Source: Pseudomonas sp. TH41 (GTDB lineage Bacteria > Pseudomonadota > Gammaproteobacteria > Pseudomonadales > Pseudomonadaceae). From it: 64,000 nucleotides of DNA. The position numbers and the translations under genes are program-made. The stretch is from contig NZ_JAEKFH010000005.1 of the NCBI RefSeq assembly GCF_016650695.1, forward strand, positions 868,001 through 932,000, read 5' to 3'. Shown piece by piece: positions 42,941 to 51,254 of the stretch; position 1 is the first letter of the stretch, and each line of letters starts with the position of its first letter. The notes under the pieces were generated by a model, which worked only from the letters and a program-made list of their open reading frames with translations, searched no databases and was not told the origin of the DNA.

Positions 42941-43240
42941 ATGCTTTACGCAATCATTGCCACAGACGTCGCCAACTCCCTGGAAGCCCGCCTGGCCGCC
43001 CGGCCTGCACACCTTGAGCGTCTGCAAGTGCTCAAAGGCGAAGGTCGCATCGTATTGGCCGGCCCACACCCGGCGGTCGACAGCAACGATCCGGGCGCTG
43101 CGGGTTTCACCGGCAGCCTGATCGTCGCCGAATTCGATTCCCTGAGCGCCGCCCAGGCCTGGGCCGACGCCGATCCGTACATCGCCGCAGGCGTCTACGC
43201 CAACGTTTCGGTCAAGCCGTTCAAGCAAGTCCTGCCCTAG
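42941..43240 (+). CDS. YciI-family protein
   Basis: This 99-residue ferredoxin-like protein has the family pattern MLYAIIATDVANSLEARLAA, RPAHLERLQVL, GPHPAVD and SLIVAEFDSLSAAQAWADADPY. The His/Asp pair in the family suggests an enzyme active site, but the substrate is not known. It is coupled to yciB, with the stop and start one base apart. Confidence 0.9.
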   Translation: MLYAIIATDVANSLEARLAARPAHLERLQVLKGEGRIVLAGPHPAVDSNDPGAAGFTGSLIVAEFDSLSAAQAWADADPYIAAGVYANVSVKPFKQVLP

Positions 43241-43350
43241 TATCCTGTCTCGCGATGAACCTTGTTGGTTCATCGCGCTCTCAATCGCTCATTATTCTCG
43301 TTTGCCGGCCGACAACCTGCCCAATAATTCGATTGGAATCAGGAGTCGCG

Positions 43351-43764
43351 ATGCGCAAGGGTCCGTTGTGTCTGATGTGGGTGACGTTGTCGATCATGGC
43401 TCCCGCCCACGGAGAAGAAAGCGCCAATAGCGGTGGTTCGACACCGCTGTCCTTGAGCGCCGGCAGCCAGATCACCGAGTTGCAGCAGCGCTTGAAGGTT
43501 AGCGAACAGCAACGAGAAGAACTGAGCAAACAACTGCAAAATACCGACGGTGAACGCGAGAGTGCTCAGTTGAGCCGGTTGCGCCAGGAGAATCAGCGCC
43601 TCAAGCTGCAACTCAAGGAAACCCAGGCCAGCAGTCCGCTGCCACGTCTGTTGACGGATCAGCAGCAGTGGTTCGTCATCGGCGCCGGAGTAGCGCTATT
43701 GGCCTTGCTCTGCGGTATCTTCGCCAGTGGTGCAAGTAGAAAACGTCGGCAATGGCTAAATTGA
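43351..43764 (+). CDS. Exported coiled-coil protein with C-terminal membrane anchor
   Basis: ATG 43351 follows CAGGAGTCGC. The 137-residue protein has a signal-like N-terminus (about 1-21, ending PAHG), a coiled coil (about 38-92, rich in Glu, Gln, Leu and Arg), and one membrane helix near the end (WFVIGAGVALLALLCGIFAS) followed by RKRRQ. This resembles short relatives of the Pseudomonas SH3/coiled-coil proteins, without an SH3 domain. It stands eight bases before cpxR, so it may belong to the envelope-stress unit. Confidence 0.7.
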   Translation: MRKGPLCLMWVTLSIMAPAHGEESANSGGSTPLSLSAGSQITELQQRLKVSEQQREELSKQLQNTDGERESAQLSRLRQENQRLKLQLKETQASSPLPRLLTDQQQWFVIGAGVALLALLCGIFASGASRKRRQWLN

Positions 43765-43771
43765 GTGAGTG

Positions 43772-44449
43772 ATGAGCGAGCTGTTATTAATTGATGATGA
43801 CCAGGAGCTGTGTGAGCTCCTGAGCAGTTGGTTGAGCCAGGAAGGTTTCCAGGTTCACGCCTGCCATGACGGCCAGAGCGCCCGTCGCGCACTGGCGCAA
43901 ACTTCGCCGGCGGCCGTGGTGCTGGATGTGATGCTGCCAGACGGCAGCGGCCTGGAGCTGCTCAAGCAACTGCGCAGCGATCACCCGGACTTGCCAGTGC
44001 TGATGCTGTCGGCCCGCGGCGAACCGCTGGATCGCATCCTCGGCCTGGAGCTCGGCGCCGACGACTACCTGGCCAAACCCTGCGACCCACGGGAACTGAC
44101 AGCCCGCCTGCGCGCGGTATTGCGCCGTAGCCATCCGGCGGCGGTGTCCAGCCAGATGGAACTGGGCGACCTGTGCTTCAGCCCGGTGCGCGGCGTGGTC
44201 AGTATCGATGAACAGGAATTCACCCTCACCGTCTCCGAAAGCCGACTGCTTGAAGCCTTGCTCAAGCAACCCGGCGAGCCGCTGGACAAACAGGAACTGG
44301 CGCAGATCGCCCTCGGCCGCAAGCTGACCCTGTACGACCGCAGTCTGGACATGCACGTCAGCAACCTGCGCAAAAAAATCGGCCCGCACCCCGACGGCCG
44401 CCCACGCATTGTTGCCCTGCGTAGCCGTGGTTACTACTACAGCCTCTGA
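43772..44449 (+). CDS. cpxR: CpxR-like response regulator
   Basis: This 225-residue OmpR/PhoB-type regulator has a receiver domain with the phospho-acceptor Asp52 (VVLDVMLPDGSG), an acidic pocket in LLIDDDQE and Lys102. Its C-terminal winged helix ends in HVSNLRKKIGPHPDGRPRIVALRSRGYYY. ATG 43772 is preferred to the GTG just before it. A CpxP/Spy-like gene and a CpxA-like kinase gene follow on the same strand, so this is probably the P. aeruginosa cpx-type system sensing envelope stress. Confidence 0.87.
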   Translation: MSELLLIDDDQELCELLSSWLSQEGFQVHACHDGQSARRALAQTSPAAVVLDVMLPDGSGLELLKQLRSDHPDLPVLMLSARGEPLDRILGLELGADDYLAKPCDPRELTARLRAVLRRSHPAAVSSQMELGDLCFSPVRGVVSIDEQEFTLTVSESRLLEALLKQPGEPLDKQELAQIALGRKLTLYDRSLDMHVSNLRKKIGPHPDGRPRIVALRSRGYYYSL

Positions 44450-44493
44450 AGCCGCACGATCCATACATGATCCGCCGAACACGGTAAATCCCT

Positions 44494-44589
44494 GTAGGAG
44501 CTGCCGCAGACTGCGATCTTTTGATCTTCAGCGATTCCAGCACCGCCGAAAATCAAGATCAAAAGATCGCAGCCTGCGGCAGCTCCTAC
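44494..44589. repeat. REPIN-like palindrome, family A
   Basis: The first unit reads GTAGGAGCTGCCGCAGACTG, with one change from the usual GCAGGCTG. An inverted second unit ends at 44589. It follows the cpxR stop and may separate it from the CpxP-like gene. The rest of the 360-base gap holds the CpxR box and, at 44606-44690, a degenerate repeated GATTGGCGCAAT stretch of unclear role. Confidence 0.88.
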
Positions 44590-44711
44590 AGGGACCGTAT
44601 CGATTGGCGCAATGGCCAAGTCGGCGAGGGCCCCGTATAGATTGGCGCAATAGTCAGGTTGGCGAGGGACCGTGTAAATCAGCGGAATTGTCAGGTCGTT
44701 ACCAAATCGTC

Positions 44712-44727
44712 TTTACCCAAGCTTTAC
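44712..44727. promoter_or_regulatory. Candidate CpxR box upstream of the CpxP/Spy-like gene
   Basis: TTTAC-CCAAGC-TTTAC, read on the other strand, is GTAAA-N6-GTAAA. The CpxR consensus is two GTAAA units spaced by about 4-8 bases. It lies 83 bases before the start of the CpxP/Spy-like gene, a plausible activation distance. Binding is inferred. Confidence 0.6.
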
Positions 44728-44809
44728 GCTCCGCTGACCGCCGCTGACCTTGATCTCCGTAATCTGTACTCATCCGGAACGTACCGGGAACGAGACAAGG
44801 AGATTCACC

Positions 44810-45259
44810 ATGCGCAAGACTCTTATCGCTCTGATGTTCGCTGCCGCCCTGCCGACCGTTGCCATGGCCATGCCTGAGGGTGCCGGCCCGATGGGTGGCT
44901 CGATGGACGGTTGGCACCACGGCGGTCAGATGCACGGCATGCACGGCAAAGGCCCGTACAGCCAGCTGGACCTGAGCCGCGAACAGCGTGAGCAGATCCG
45001 CAAAATCATGGGCGAGCAGATGCATGATCGCAAACAACTGGTCGAAAAATACCTGGAGAAACTCTCCCCGGCTGACCAGAAAGCCATGAAAGACGAAATG
45101 ACCGCCAAGCATCAGAAAGCCGAAGCCGATGTCCGCGCCGTGCTGAAACCGGATCAACAGAAGAAATTCGACGAGATCCAGAAAAAACACGCAGAGCGTC
45201 GTGCCGAGTGGGCCGAGTTCAAGGCCTGGAAGGCGCAACAAGCGCAAAAAGCGCAATAA
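44810..45259 (+). CDS. CpxP/Spy-family periplasmic chaperone-like protein
   Basis: The 149-residue protein has a Sec signal peptide (1-20, ending AMA) and a His/Met-rich segment (about 31-46, with HHGG, MHGMHG). Three helical stretches rich in Glu, Lys and Gln follow. The LTxxQ-like motifs typical of CpxP/Spy appear as LSREQREQIRKI and LKPDQQKKFDEI. Spy/CpxP proteins bind unfolded proteins in the periplasm, and CpxP inhibits CpxA. The His/Met-rich part could bind copper or zinc. ATG 44810 follows AAGGAG. Confidence 0.86.
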   Translation: MRKTLIALMFAAALPTVAMAMPEGAGPMGGSMDGWHHGGQMHGMHGKGPYSQLDLSREQREQIRKIMGEQMHDRKQLVEKYLEKLSPADQKAMKDEMTAKHQKAEADVRAVLKPDQQKKFDEIQKKHAERRAEWAEFKAWKAQQAQKAQ

Positions 45260-45272
45260 TGCGCTGACCCTG

Positions 45273-45298
45273 GACCCAACGGCTAAACCCGTTGGGTC
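45273..45298. terminator. Hairpin after the CpxP-like gene
   Basis: Ten-base arms GACCCAACGG and CCGTTGGGTC flank CTAAAC. The hairpin lies 13 bases after the stop. No T-run follows on the plus strand, so it may terminate weakly or just stabilise the 3' end. Confidence 0.5.
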
Positions 45299-45317
45299 TG
45301 ATACCACACAGCCTAAT

Positions 45318-45429
45318 GTAGGAGCGAGCTTGCTCGCGATAGACGTCAACGATAACGCGCGGCATCAGGCAGCACGTTTCGTCCATTCGTTTTTCGTCGG
45401 AACGCCGCCCGGAGCAAGCTCGCTCCTAC
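45318..45429. repeat. REPIN-like element, family C, two unlike ends
   Basis: The left end has the short form GTAGGAGCGAGCTTGCTCGC seen at 30624. The right end is the inverse of the long form (GTCGGAACGCCGCCCGGAGC) seen at 38798. The two arms therefore pair only over about 16 bases. This looks like a recombinant or chimeric copy between two subfamilies. Confidence 0.8.
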
Positions 45430-45460
45430 ATTGGATTTTGTGTTTGTTTGAGGATTTTCT

Positions 45461-46801
45461 GTGCGCTCATTGTTCTGGCGTATTCTGGCCAGCTTCTGGC
45501 TGGCCATCGCCCTGGTAGCAGGGCTCTCTATTCTGCTCGGGCACATGCTCAACCAGGACGCGTGGATTCTCAGTCGCCACCCTGGACTCAACACCCTGGC
45601 CCAAGAGTGGACGCAAACCTATGAAGCCCAAGGCGAGGAAGCCGCCCAGGACATTCTCGAGCAGCGCAAACGCCAGTATCACATCGACGTTCAAGTCCTC
45701 AACGAGAGCGGCGACCCGGTGGTGCGCGGCACCTTTCCGCGCCGTGCGGCCGCCTTCGAAGCGCGCCAGAACAACGACGACCGTCGCCTGCCATGGCGTC
45801 GTCTGACCGCCGAGTACACCAGCGAAAAAACCGGCGAAACCTACCTGCTGATTTATCGCATTCCGCACCCGGAACTGGACGCATGGCATCGCGAAAGCTT
45901 GCTCTGGCCATTGAGTGCGCTGGGTATCGCATTGGTGGTACTGACCCTGTTCAGCTTGCTCGTGACCCTTTCCATCACGCGTCCCCTCAGCCGTTTGCGC
46001 GGTGCGGTGCACGATCTGGGGCAAACCACCTATCAGCAGAACAGTCTGGTAAAACTGGCGAACCGCCGCGATGAGTTCGGCGTGCTGGCCAACGATTTCA
46101 ACCGTATGGGTGCGCGCCTGCAAAGCCTGATTGGCAGTCAGCGGCAATTGCTGCGGGATGTGTCCCACGAATTGCGCTCCCCTCTCGCTCGCCTGCGCAT
46201 CGCGCTGGCATTGGCCGAACGGGCCAATCCTGAGGAACGGGCAAAACTCTGGCCGCGCCTCACTCGCGAATGTGACCGGCTCGAAGCATTGATCAGCGAA
46301 ATCCTGGTACTGGCGCGGGTCGACGCCGACAATGCCAGCGCCGAAGACGTTGATCTGAATGCGTTGCTCAACACGCTGCAAAAGGATGCTCAGCTAGGTT
46401 CGCCAGAGCAAAACGTTCACCTTGATGCAGAATCGCACCTGAACCTTAAAGGCTGGCCGACAATGATCGAGCGCGCCGTGGACAACCTTCTGCGCAATGC
46501 TCAGAGGTTCAACCCGGTGGGGCAATCGATTGAGTTGCAGGCGGTACGTCAGAGTGAGCGGATTGTGGTCAGTGTGCGTGATCATGGGCCGGGGGTAGAC
46601 GCCGCGCACTTGAATCAGCTGGGCGAACCGTTTTATCGCGCACCAGGGCAGACAGCGGCCGGGCATGGCCTGGGATTGGCGATTGCACGTCGTGCGGCGG
46701 AGCGGCATGGCGGGACGCTGGTATTGGCCAATCATCCGCAAGGCGGGTTTGTTGCGAGCCTGGAATTGCCCTTGGTGCCCGGAGCCGTGGTGCAACCTTA
46801 A
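45461..46801 (+). CDS. cpxA: CpxA-like sensor histidine kinase
   Basis: This 446-residue inner-membrane kinase has two membrane helices (about 8-28 and 147-170) around a periplasmic sensor domain of about 120 residues. A HAMP linker (about 170-225) follows, then the phospho-acceptor His236 in LLRDVSHELRSPLARL. The N, G1 and G2 boxes of the ATP-binding domain are present (DNLLRNAQRF, VRDHGPGVD, GHGLGLAI). The start is GTG 45461, after GAGGATTTTCT. It pairs with cpxR; the chaperone-like gene lies between them. Confidence 0.87.
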   Translation: MRSLFWRILASFWLAIALVAGLSILLGHMLNQDAWILSRHPGLNTLAQEWTQTYEAQGEEAAQDILEQRKRQYHIDVQVLNESGDPVVRGTFPRRAAAFEARQNNDDRRLPWRRLTAEYTSEKTGETYLLIYRIPHPELDAWHRESLLWPLSALGIALVVLTLFSLLVTLSITRPLSRLRGAVHDLGQTTYQQNSLVKLANRRDEFGVLANDFNRMGARLQSLIGSQRQLLRDVSHELRSPLARLRIALALAERANPEERAKLWPRLTRECDRLEALISEILVLARVDADNASAEDVDLNALLNTLQKDAQLGSPEQNVHLDAESHLNLKGWPTMIERAVDNLLRNAQRFNPVGQSIELQAVRQSERIVVSVRDHGPGVDAAHLNQLGEPFYRAPGQTAAGHGLGLAIARRAAERHGGTLVLANHPQGGFVASLELPLVPGAVVQP

Positions 46802-46807
46802 TCCCCC

Positions 46808-46895
46808 GTGGGAGCGGGCTTGCTCGCGAAGGCGGAGTGCCAGACGGCATCATCGTTGTCTGACACACCGCCTTCGCGAGCAAGCCCGCTCCCAC
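46808..46895. repeat. REPIN-like palindrome, family B
   Basis: Inverted GTGGGAGCGGGCTTGCTCGC units directly follow the cpxA stop and precede the convergent nitroreductase gene. The hairpin is a natural boundary between the two transcripts. Confidence 0.9.
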
Positions 46896-46910
46896 ATTTG
46901 ATCGGCGGCG

Positions 46911-47477
46911 TCAGACGTTACCGGACCAGGCGCTGACAAACTCGGCCAGATCAACCTTCTCCGCCACGCGCGGCTCTTTCTGCGGCGTGCCCAGGTAAAG
47001 GAACGCGATCACCTCCTCCCCTTCCGCCAACCCCAACCCTTTGGCGACATGTGCCGAATACGCCAGCTCACCCGTACGCCATACCGCGCCAATGCCTTGC
47101 GCGTACGCCGCCAACAAAATCCCGTGGGCCGCACAGCCAGCCGCCAGCAATTGCTCGGACTTCGGGTATTTGGCGTGATCCTGCAAACGCGCGATCACCA
47201 CCACGACCAGCGGCGCGCGCAATGGACCGTTGCGAGCCTTGTCCAGTGCCGCTTCGGTCACCTCGTTGTCTTGCAGTTTCGCAGCCTCGGCCAGCAACTC
47301 GCCCATTTGCTCACGCGCCGCGCCTTCGACTGTCAAAAAGCGCCACGGCTGCAAGTGGCCATGGTCCGGCGCACGCATCGCGGCGGCGAACAGCACCTCG
47401 CGTTGTTCGGCGGTGGGTGCTGGCTCCAGCAGTCGCGGAACGGAAACACGGTTGAGCAAAGCGTCGAGAGCCTGCAT
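46911..47477 (-). CDS. Nitroreductase-family flavoprotein (YdjA-like)
   Basis: The 188-residue protein has the FMN-binding pattern of the nitroreductase family: AMRAPDHGHLQPWRFLTVEG at about residues 30-50, QGIGAVWRTGELAY and LGTPQKEPRV near the end. YdjA-like members are small flavin reductases with unclear natural substrates. It is convergent with cpxA and divergent from trkH, with 122 bases to the latter. Confidence 0.88.
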   Translation of the reverse strand: MQALDALLNRVSVPRLLEPAPTAEQREVLFAAAMRAPDHGHLQPWRFLTVEGAAREQMGELLAEAAKLQDNEVTEAALDKARNGPLRAPLVVVVIARLQDHAKYPKSEQLLAAGCAAHGILLAAYAQGIGAVWRTGELAYSAHVAKGLGLAEGEEVIAFLYLGTPQKEPRVAEKVDLAEFVSAWSGNV

Positions 47478-47599
47478 CGGCTACCTCCTGAAAAAATTGT
47501 CCGGCTATTCTAGCGGTATCCAGCACCGGCATGCCGGTTTACATGCCCCGCCCCGCAGGTAGAATGGCTCCCTTCCTCACTACAGCCCGAGCGGAACTC

Positions 47600-49054
47600 A
47601 TGGCGTTGCCGACCATACGGATCATTGGTTTCATCATCGGCATCTTCCTGATAACCCTGGCCATCGCCATGGTCGTGCCCATGGCCACACTGGTGATCTT
47701 CGATCGCACCGGCGACCTGCCGTCGTTTCTCTGGGCCAGCATGATCACGTTTGTCGCCGGTTTGGCCCTGGTCATCCCCGGACGCCCCGAACACATTCAC
47801 CTGCGCCCGCGAGACATGTACCTGCTGACCGTCAGCAGCTGGCTGGTGGTGTGCATTTTCGCCGCGCTGCCGTTCCTCTTGACCCAGCGCATCAGCTACA
47901 CCGACTCGTTCTTCGAAAGCATGTCCGGCATCACGGCCACCGGTTCCACCGTGCTCAGCGGCCTGGACACCATGTCTCCCGGCATCCTGATTTGGCGCTC
48001 CTTGCTGCACTGGATCGGAGGCATCGGCTTTATCGGCATGGCGGTCGCGATTCTGCCACTGCTGCGCATCGGTGGCATGCGGCTGTTTCAGACCGAGTCG
48101 TCGGACCGTTCCGAAAAGGTCATGCCCCGTTCGCACATGGTGGCGCGCTTGATCGTGGCGGCCTATGTTGGCATTACCATTTTCGGCAGCCTCGCACTGT
48201 GGTGGGCGGGCATGAGCCCGTTCGATGCGATCAATCACGCAATGTCAGCGATTTCCACCGGCGGTTTTTCCACCTCCGACCAGTCCCTGGCCAAGTGGAC
48301 ACAACCGGCGGTGCACTGGGTGGCGATTGTCATCATGATTCTCGGCAGCCTGCCATTCACCTTGTACGTAGCGACCTTGCGCGGCAACCGTCGAGCATTG
48401 ATCAAGGACCAGCAGGTCCAGGGTTTGCTCGGCATGTTGCTGGTGACGTGGCTGGTGCTGGGCACCTGGTACTGGTGGACGACCAAGCTGCACTGGTTGG
48501 ACGCATTGCGCCACGTGGCGCTGAACGTGACTTCGGTAGTCACGACCACAGGTTTCGCACTGGGGGACTACAGCCTGTGGGGCAATTTCTCGCTGATGTT
48601 GTTCTTCTATCTGGGCTTTGTGGGGGGCTGCTCGGGTTCGACCGCCGGCGGGATCAAGATATTCCGCTTCCAGGTCGCTTACATTCTGCTCAAGGCCAAC
48701 CTTAACCAGTTGATTCACCCGCGCGCGGTGATCAAGCAGAAGTACAACGGTCACCGTCTCGATGAAGAGATTGTGCGTTCGATCCTGACGTTTTCGTTCT
48801 TCTTCGCCATCACCATCTGCGTGATCGCGCTGCTGCTGTCGCTGCTCGGCGTGGACTGGATGACCGCCCTCACGGGCGCGGCCAGTACCGTGTCCGGCGT
48901 CGGTCCGGGACTGGGCGAGACCATTGGCCCGGCCGGTAACTTCGCCACCCTGCCGGATGCCGCCAAGTGGATTCTGTCGTTCGGCATGTTGCTGGGCCGA
49001 CTGGAGATCATCACGGTGTTTGTGCTGTGTATTCCGGCGTTCTGGCGTCACTGA
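47600..49054 (+). CDS. trkH: TrkH-type potassium uptake channel
   Basis: TrkH imports K+ with a cytoplasmic TrkA regulator encoded elsewhere. The 484-residue protein starts at ATG 47600. It has repeated membrane-pore-membrane units, and several hydrophobic segments are visible. The four selectivity-filter-like segments include GITATGSTVLSGL, SAISTGGFSTS, VTTTGFALGDY and VSGVGPGLGET. Its last 44 bases overlap the end of the convergent AraC gene. Confidence 0.92.
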   Translation: MALPTIRIIGFIIGIFLITLAIAMVVPMATLVIFDRTGDLPSFLWASMITFVAGLALVIPGRPEHIHLRPRDMYLLTVSSWLVVCIFAALPFLLTQRISYTDSFFESMSGITATGSTVLSGLDTMSPGILIWRSLLHWIGGIGFIGMAVAILPLLRIGGMRLFQTESSDRSEKVMPRSHMVARLIVAAYVGITIFGSLALWWAGMSPFDAINHAMSAISTGGFSTSDQSLAKWTQPAVHWVAIVIMILGSLPFTLYVATLRGNRRALIKDQQVQGLLGMLLVTWLVLGTWYWWTTKLHWLDALRHVALNVTSVVTTTGFALGDYSLWGNFSLMLFFYLGFVGGCSGSTAGGIKIFRFQVAYILLKANLNQLIHPRAVIKQKYNGHRLDEEIVRSILTFSFFFAITICVIALLLSLLGVDWMTALTGAASTVSGVGPGLGETIGPAGNFATLPDAAKWILSFGMLLGRLEIITVFVLCIPAFWRH

Positions 49055-50072
49055 CCAGCGCAGGCGCCGCCAACAGCCGCGCCCGGTATTCGCCGGGAGT
49101 GGCGTCGAACCAGCGGCGGAAGGCGCGGAAAAAGTTGCTCGGATCGGCGAACCCCAACAGGTAGGCGATTTCCAGCAGCGTCATGTTCGGTTGCGCCAGG
49201 TATTGCTCAGCCAATTCCCGTCGGGTGTCGTCCAGCAACGTCTGAAAACTCGTGCCTTCTTCCTGCAAACGACGCTGCAAGGTGCGTTGCGACAGATGCA
49301 GCGTCTGTGCCACGGTATCGCGCTTGGGCTCGCCCTGGGGCAGCAAACGGCACAGCACCTGGCGCGCCTTGTGGGTCACGCGGGACTCGGAAAACCGGGC
49401 CAGGTATTCGCCAGCGAAGCGGTCATGCAGCAGCGCCATCGCCTCGTTGGCAGTCGGCAGCGGCGCTTCCATGTCTGCGCGTTCGAAAATCAGCGCATCG
49501 TAAGGCGCGTTGAACAGCAACGGCGCATGGAACGCTTGCTTGTAGGGTTCAAGATTGGCGGGCTGATCGCCCTGCACCAGCACCTTGCGCGGCTGCAGGG
49601 TGCGCCCGGTCAACCAGCCGCACAGCGCCAACGCACAGGCCAGTGAGGCCTCGGCACTCTGCCGGGTCGGCGGCAGGTGATCGCCATGCACCGTCAAAAT
49701 CAGCGCATAGCCCTCCTCCAACAGCCGGAAACTCAGGTCAGCACTTTCGGCAATGATCCGTTGATAACGCACCAGTCGCTGAAAGCCTTCGGCCAGCGTC
49801 TGGCTGGACATCAAGGCGTAACCCGCCACATGAAAAGAGGCCGGTCGCACCACTTTGCCCATGTTCAGGCCAATCGCCGGATTGCCGGACAGCTCGACCG
49901 CGCGCTGCCAGAGTCGCGTCATGGAATCTTGCGGGAAGCGCGCATCCGGATCATCCAGTGACGCATAGTCGAGCCCCAGCTGATTGAACAGAACCCGGCA
50001 ATCCAGGCCGTCCATCTCCAGTGCTTTGACAATCCCCATCGCCCAGCTTGCAGAAGTCGTTCGTTCGCTCAT
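49011..50072 (-). CDS. AraC-family transcriptional regulator (Arabinose_bd type)
   Basis: The 353-residue protein has the N-terminal AraC arabinose-binding-like domain (about 20-210) and a C-terminal double helix-turn-helix (QTLHLSQRTLQRRLQEEGTSFQTLLDDTRRELAEQYL and LGFADPSNFFRAFRRW). Regulators of this type respond to small metabolites, often in catabolism or lipid pathways. The target is unknown. Its 3' end overlaps trkH. Confidence 0.88.
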   Translation of the reverse strand: MSERTTSASWAMGIVKALEMDGLDCRVLFNQLGLDYASLDDPDARFPQDSMTRLWQRAVELSGNPAIGLNMGKVVRPASFHVAGYALMSSQTLAEGFQRLVRYQRIIAESADLSFRLLEEGYALILTVHGDHLPPTRQSAEASLACALALCGWLTGRTLQPRKVLVQGDQPANLEPYKQAFHAPLLFNAPYDALIFERADMEAPLPTANEAMALLHDRFAGEYLARFSESRVTHKARQVLCRLLPQGEPKRDTVAQTLHLSQRTLQRRLQEEGTSFQTLLDDTRRELAEQYLAQPNMTLLEIAYLLGFADPSNFFRAFRRWFDATPGEYRARLLAAPALVSDARTPEYTAQTP

Positions 50073-50232
50073 GGCGTTTACTGTCTTGATGAGCCGTCTA
50101 CCGCGGCCAATTTCCGAAGGATACTAAAGTGGCGCCTATTGTCACTGGCTGATGCCACTGTTCACTCTAGACTCAAATAAACTCCCCGCAGAACAAGTTG
50201 CAGTCATAACAATAACCACAGAGATGGCAGTC

Positions 50233-50544
50233 GTGGAAAACATCAAGCGTTTCAACAGCTTCGCTGAGTTCTACCCGTATTACCTCAGCGAACACAGCAA
50301 CAGCACCTGCCGACGAATGCACTTCATCGGCACGACGTTGGTCATCTTCATTTTGGCCCTGACGGTCGGCAAAGGCGCGTGGCTATTCTTATGGGCCCTG
50401 CCGCTGGCCGGTTACAGCTTCGCCTGGGTCGGTCATTTCTTCTTCGAGAAGAACCGTCCTGCAACCTTCCAACACCCGCTTTACAGCCTGATCGGCGATT
50501 TCGTCATGTACCGCGACATGATTCTGGGTCGCGTGCCGTTCTAG
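50233..50544 (+). CDS. DUF962/Mpo1-like membrane protein
   Basis: Relatives include yeast Mpo1, a 2-hydroxy fatty acid dioxygenase. The 103-residue protein starts at GTG 50233 (ENIKRFNSFAEFYPYYL), which fits the conserved family start and has GAG nine bases upstream. ATG 50224 is also possible. It has two hydrophobic helices and conserved His residues (RRMHFIGTT, WVGHFFFEKNRPATF, HPLYSL). The bacterial function is unclear. Confidence 0.82.
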   Translation: MENIKRFNSFAEFYPYYLSEHSNSTCRRMHFIGTTLVIFILALTVGKGAWLFLWALPLAGYSFAWVGHFFFEKNRPATFQHPLYSLIGDFVMYRDMILGRVPF

Positions 50545-50571
50545 GTGCAATCAGTCACACGAGGAAAGCCG

Positions 50572-51162
50572 ATGAATGCCAATGCCCGTTTCACCCACAT
50601 GCAGGACGGCACGCAGGAAGACTGGGCGATCATTGCTGCAGATTTCAGTGCCTACGCCCGACAATTGCCGACCCGGATTGTGGCGCACCTGAAATTGCTT
50701 GAAGGTGATTTTGGCGGCTTCCCGGTGGATCGCCTGACCCATTCCCTGCAAACCGCCAGCCGTGCCTGGCGCGATGGCCGCGACGAGGAATATGTGGTTT
50801 GTGCGCTGCTTCATGACATCGGTGACACCTTGGGCTCCTATAACCACCCGGACATCGCAGCGGCCATTCTCAAGCCGTTCGTCAGTGCCGAGAACCTGTG
50901 GATGGTGGAGAAACACGGGATTTTCCAGGGGTATTACTTCTTCCATCATTTGGGCATGGACCGGCATTTGCGCGAGCAATTCAGTGGGCATTCGCAGTAT
51001 CAGGCGACCATCGAATTTTGCGCCAAATACGATGCGGCGGCGTTTGATCCGGCTTACGAGGCGCTGCCGTTGAGCTTCTTCGAGCCGATGATGGAGCGAT
51101 TGTTTGCGCGGCCCAAGCATTCAATTTACATCGCAGCGATGGAAGAATATTCGCCAGTCTAA
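50572..51162 (+). CDS. HD-domain metal-dependent hydrolase
   Basis: The 196-residue protein has His in LTHSLQTASRAW, the HD pair in VVCALLHDIGDTLGSYNHPD, and HHLGMD later, the metal ligands of an HD domain. The layout resembles PhnZ-like mixed-valent diiron oxygenases as much as nucleotide phosphohydrolases. ATG 50572 follows GAGGAAAG. A REPIN starts two bases after the stop. Confidence 0.82.
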   Translation: MNANARFTHMQDGTQEDWAIIAADFSAYARQLPTRIVAHLKLLEGDFGGFPVDRLTHSLQTASRAWRDGRDEEYVVCALLHDIGDTLGSYNHPDIAAAILKPFVSAENLWMVEKHGIFQGYYFFHHLGMDRHLREQFSGHSQYQATIEFCAKYDAAAFDPAYEALPLSFFEPMMERLFARPKHSIYIAAMEEYSPV

Positions 51163-51163
51163 A

Positions 51164-51246
51164 GATCAAAAGATCGCAGCCTTCGGCAGCTCCTACAGGG
51201 CAACACGATCCCTTGTAGGAGCTGCCGAAGGCTGCGATCTTTTGAT
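51164..51246. repeat. REPIN-like palindrome, family A, outward arrangement
   Basis: The AT-rich ends (ATCAAAAGATC and GATCTTTTGAT) are outermost and the GTAGGAG ends face each other, opposite to the copies at 1944 or 53003. It separates the HD hydrolase and LpxH-like genes, which converge on it. Confidence 0.88.
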
Positions 51247-51254
51247 GTTGCTCT

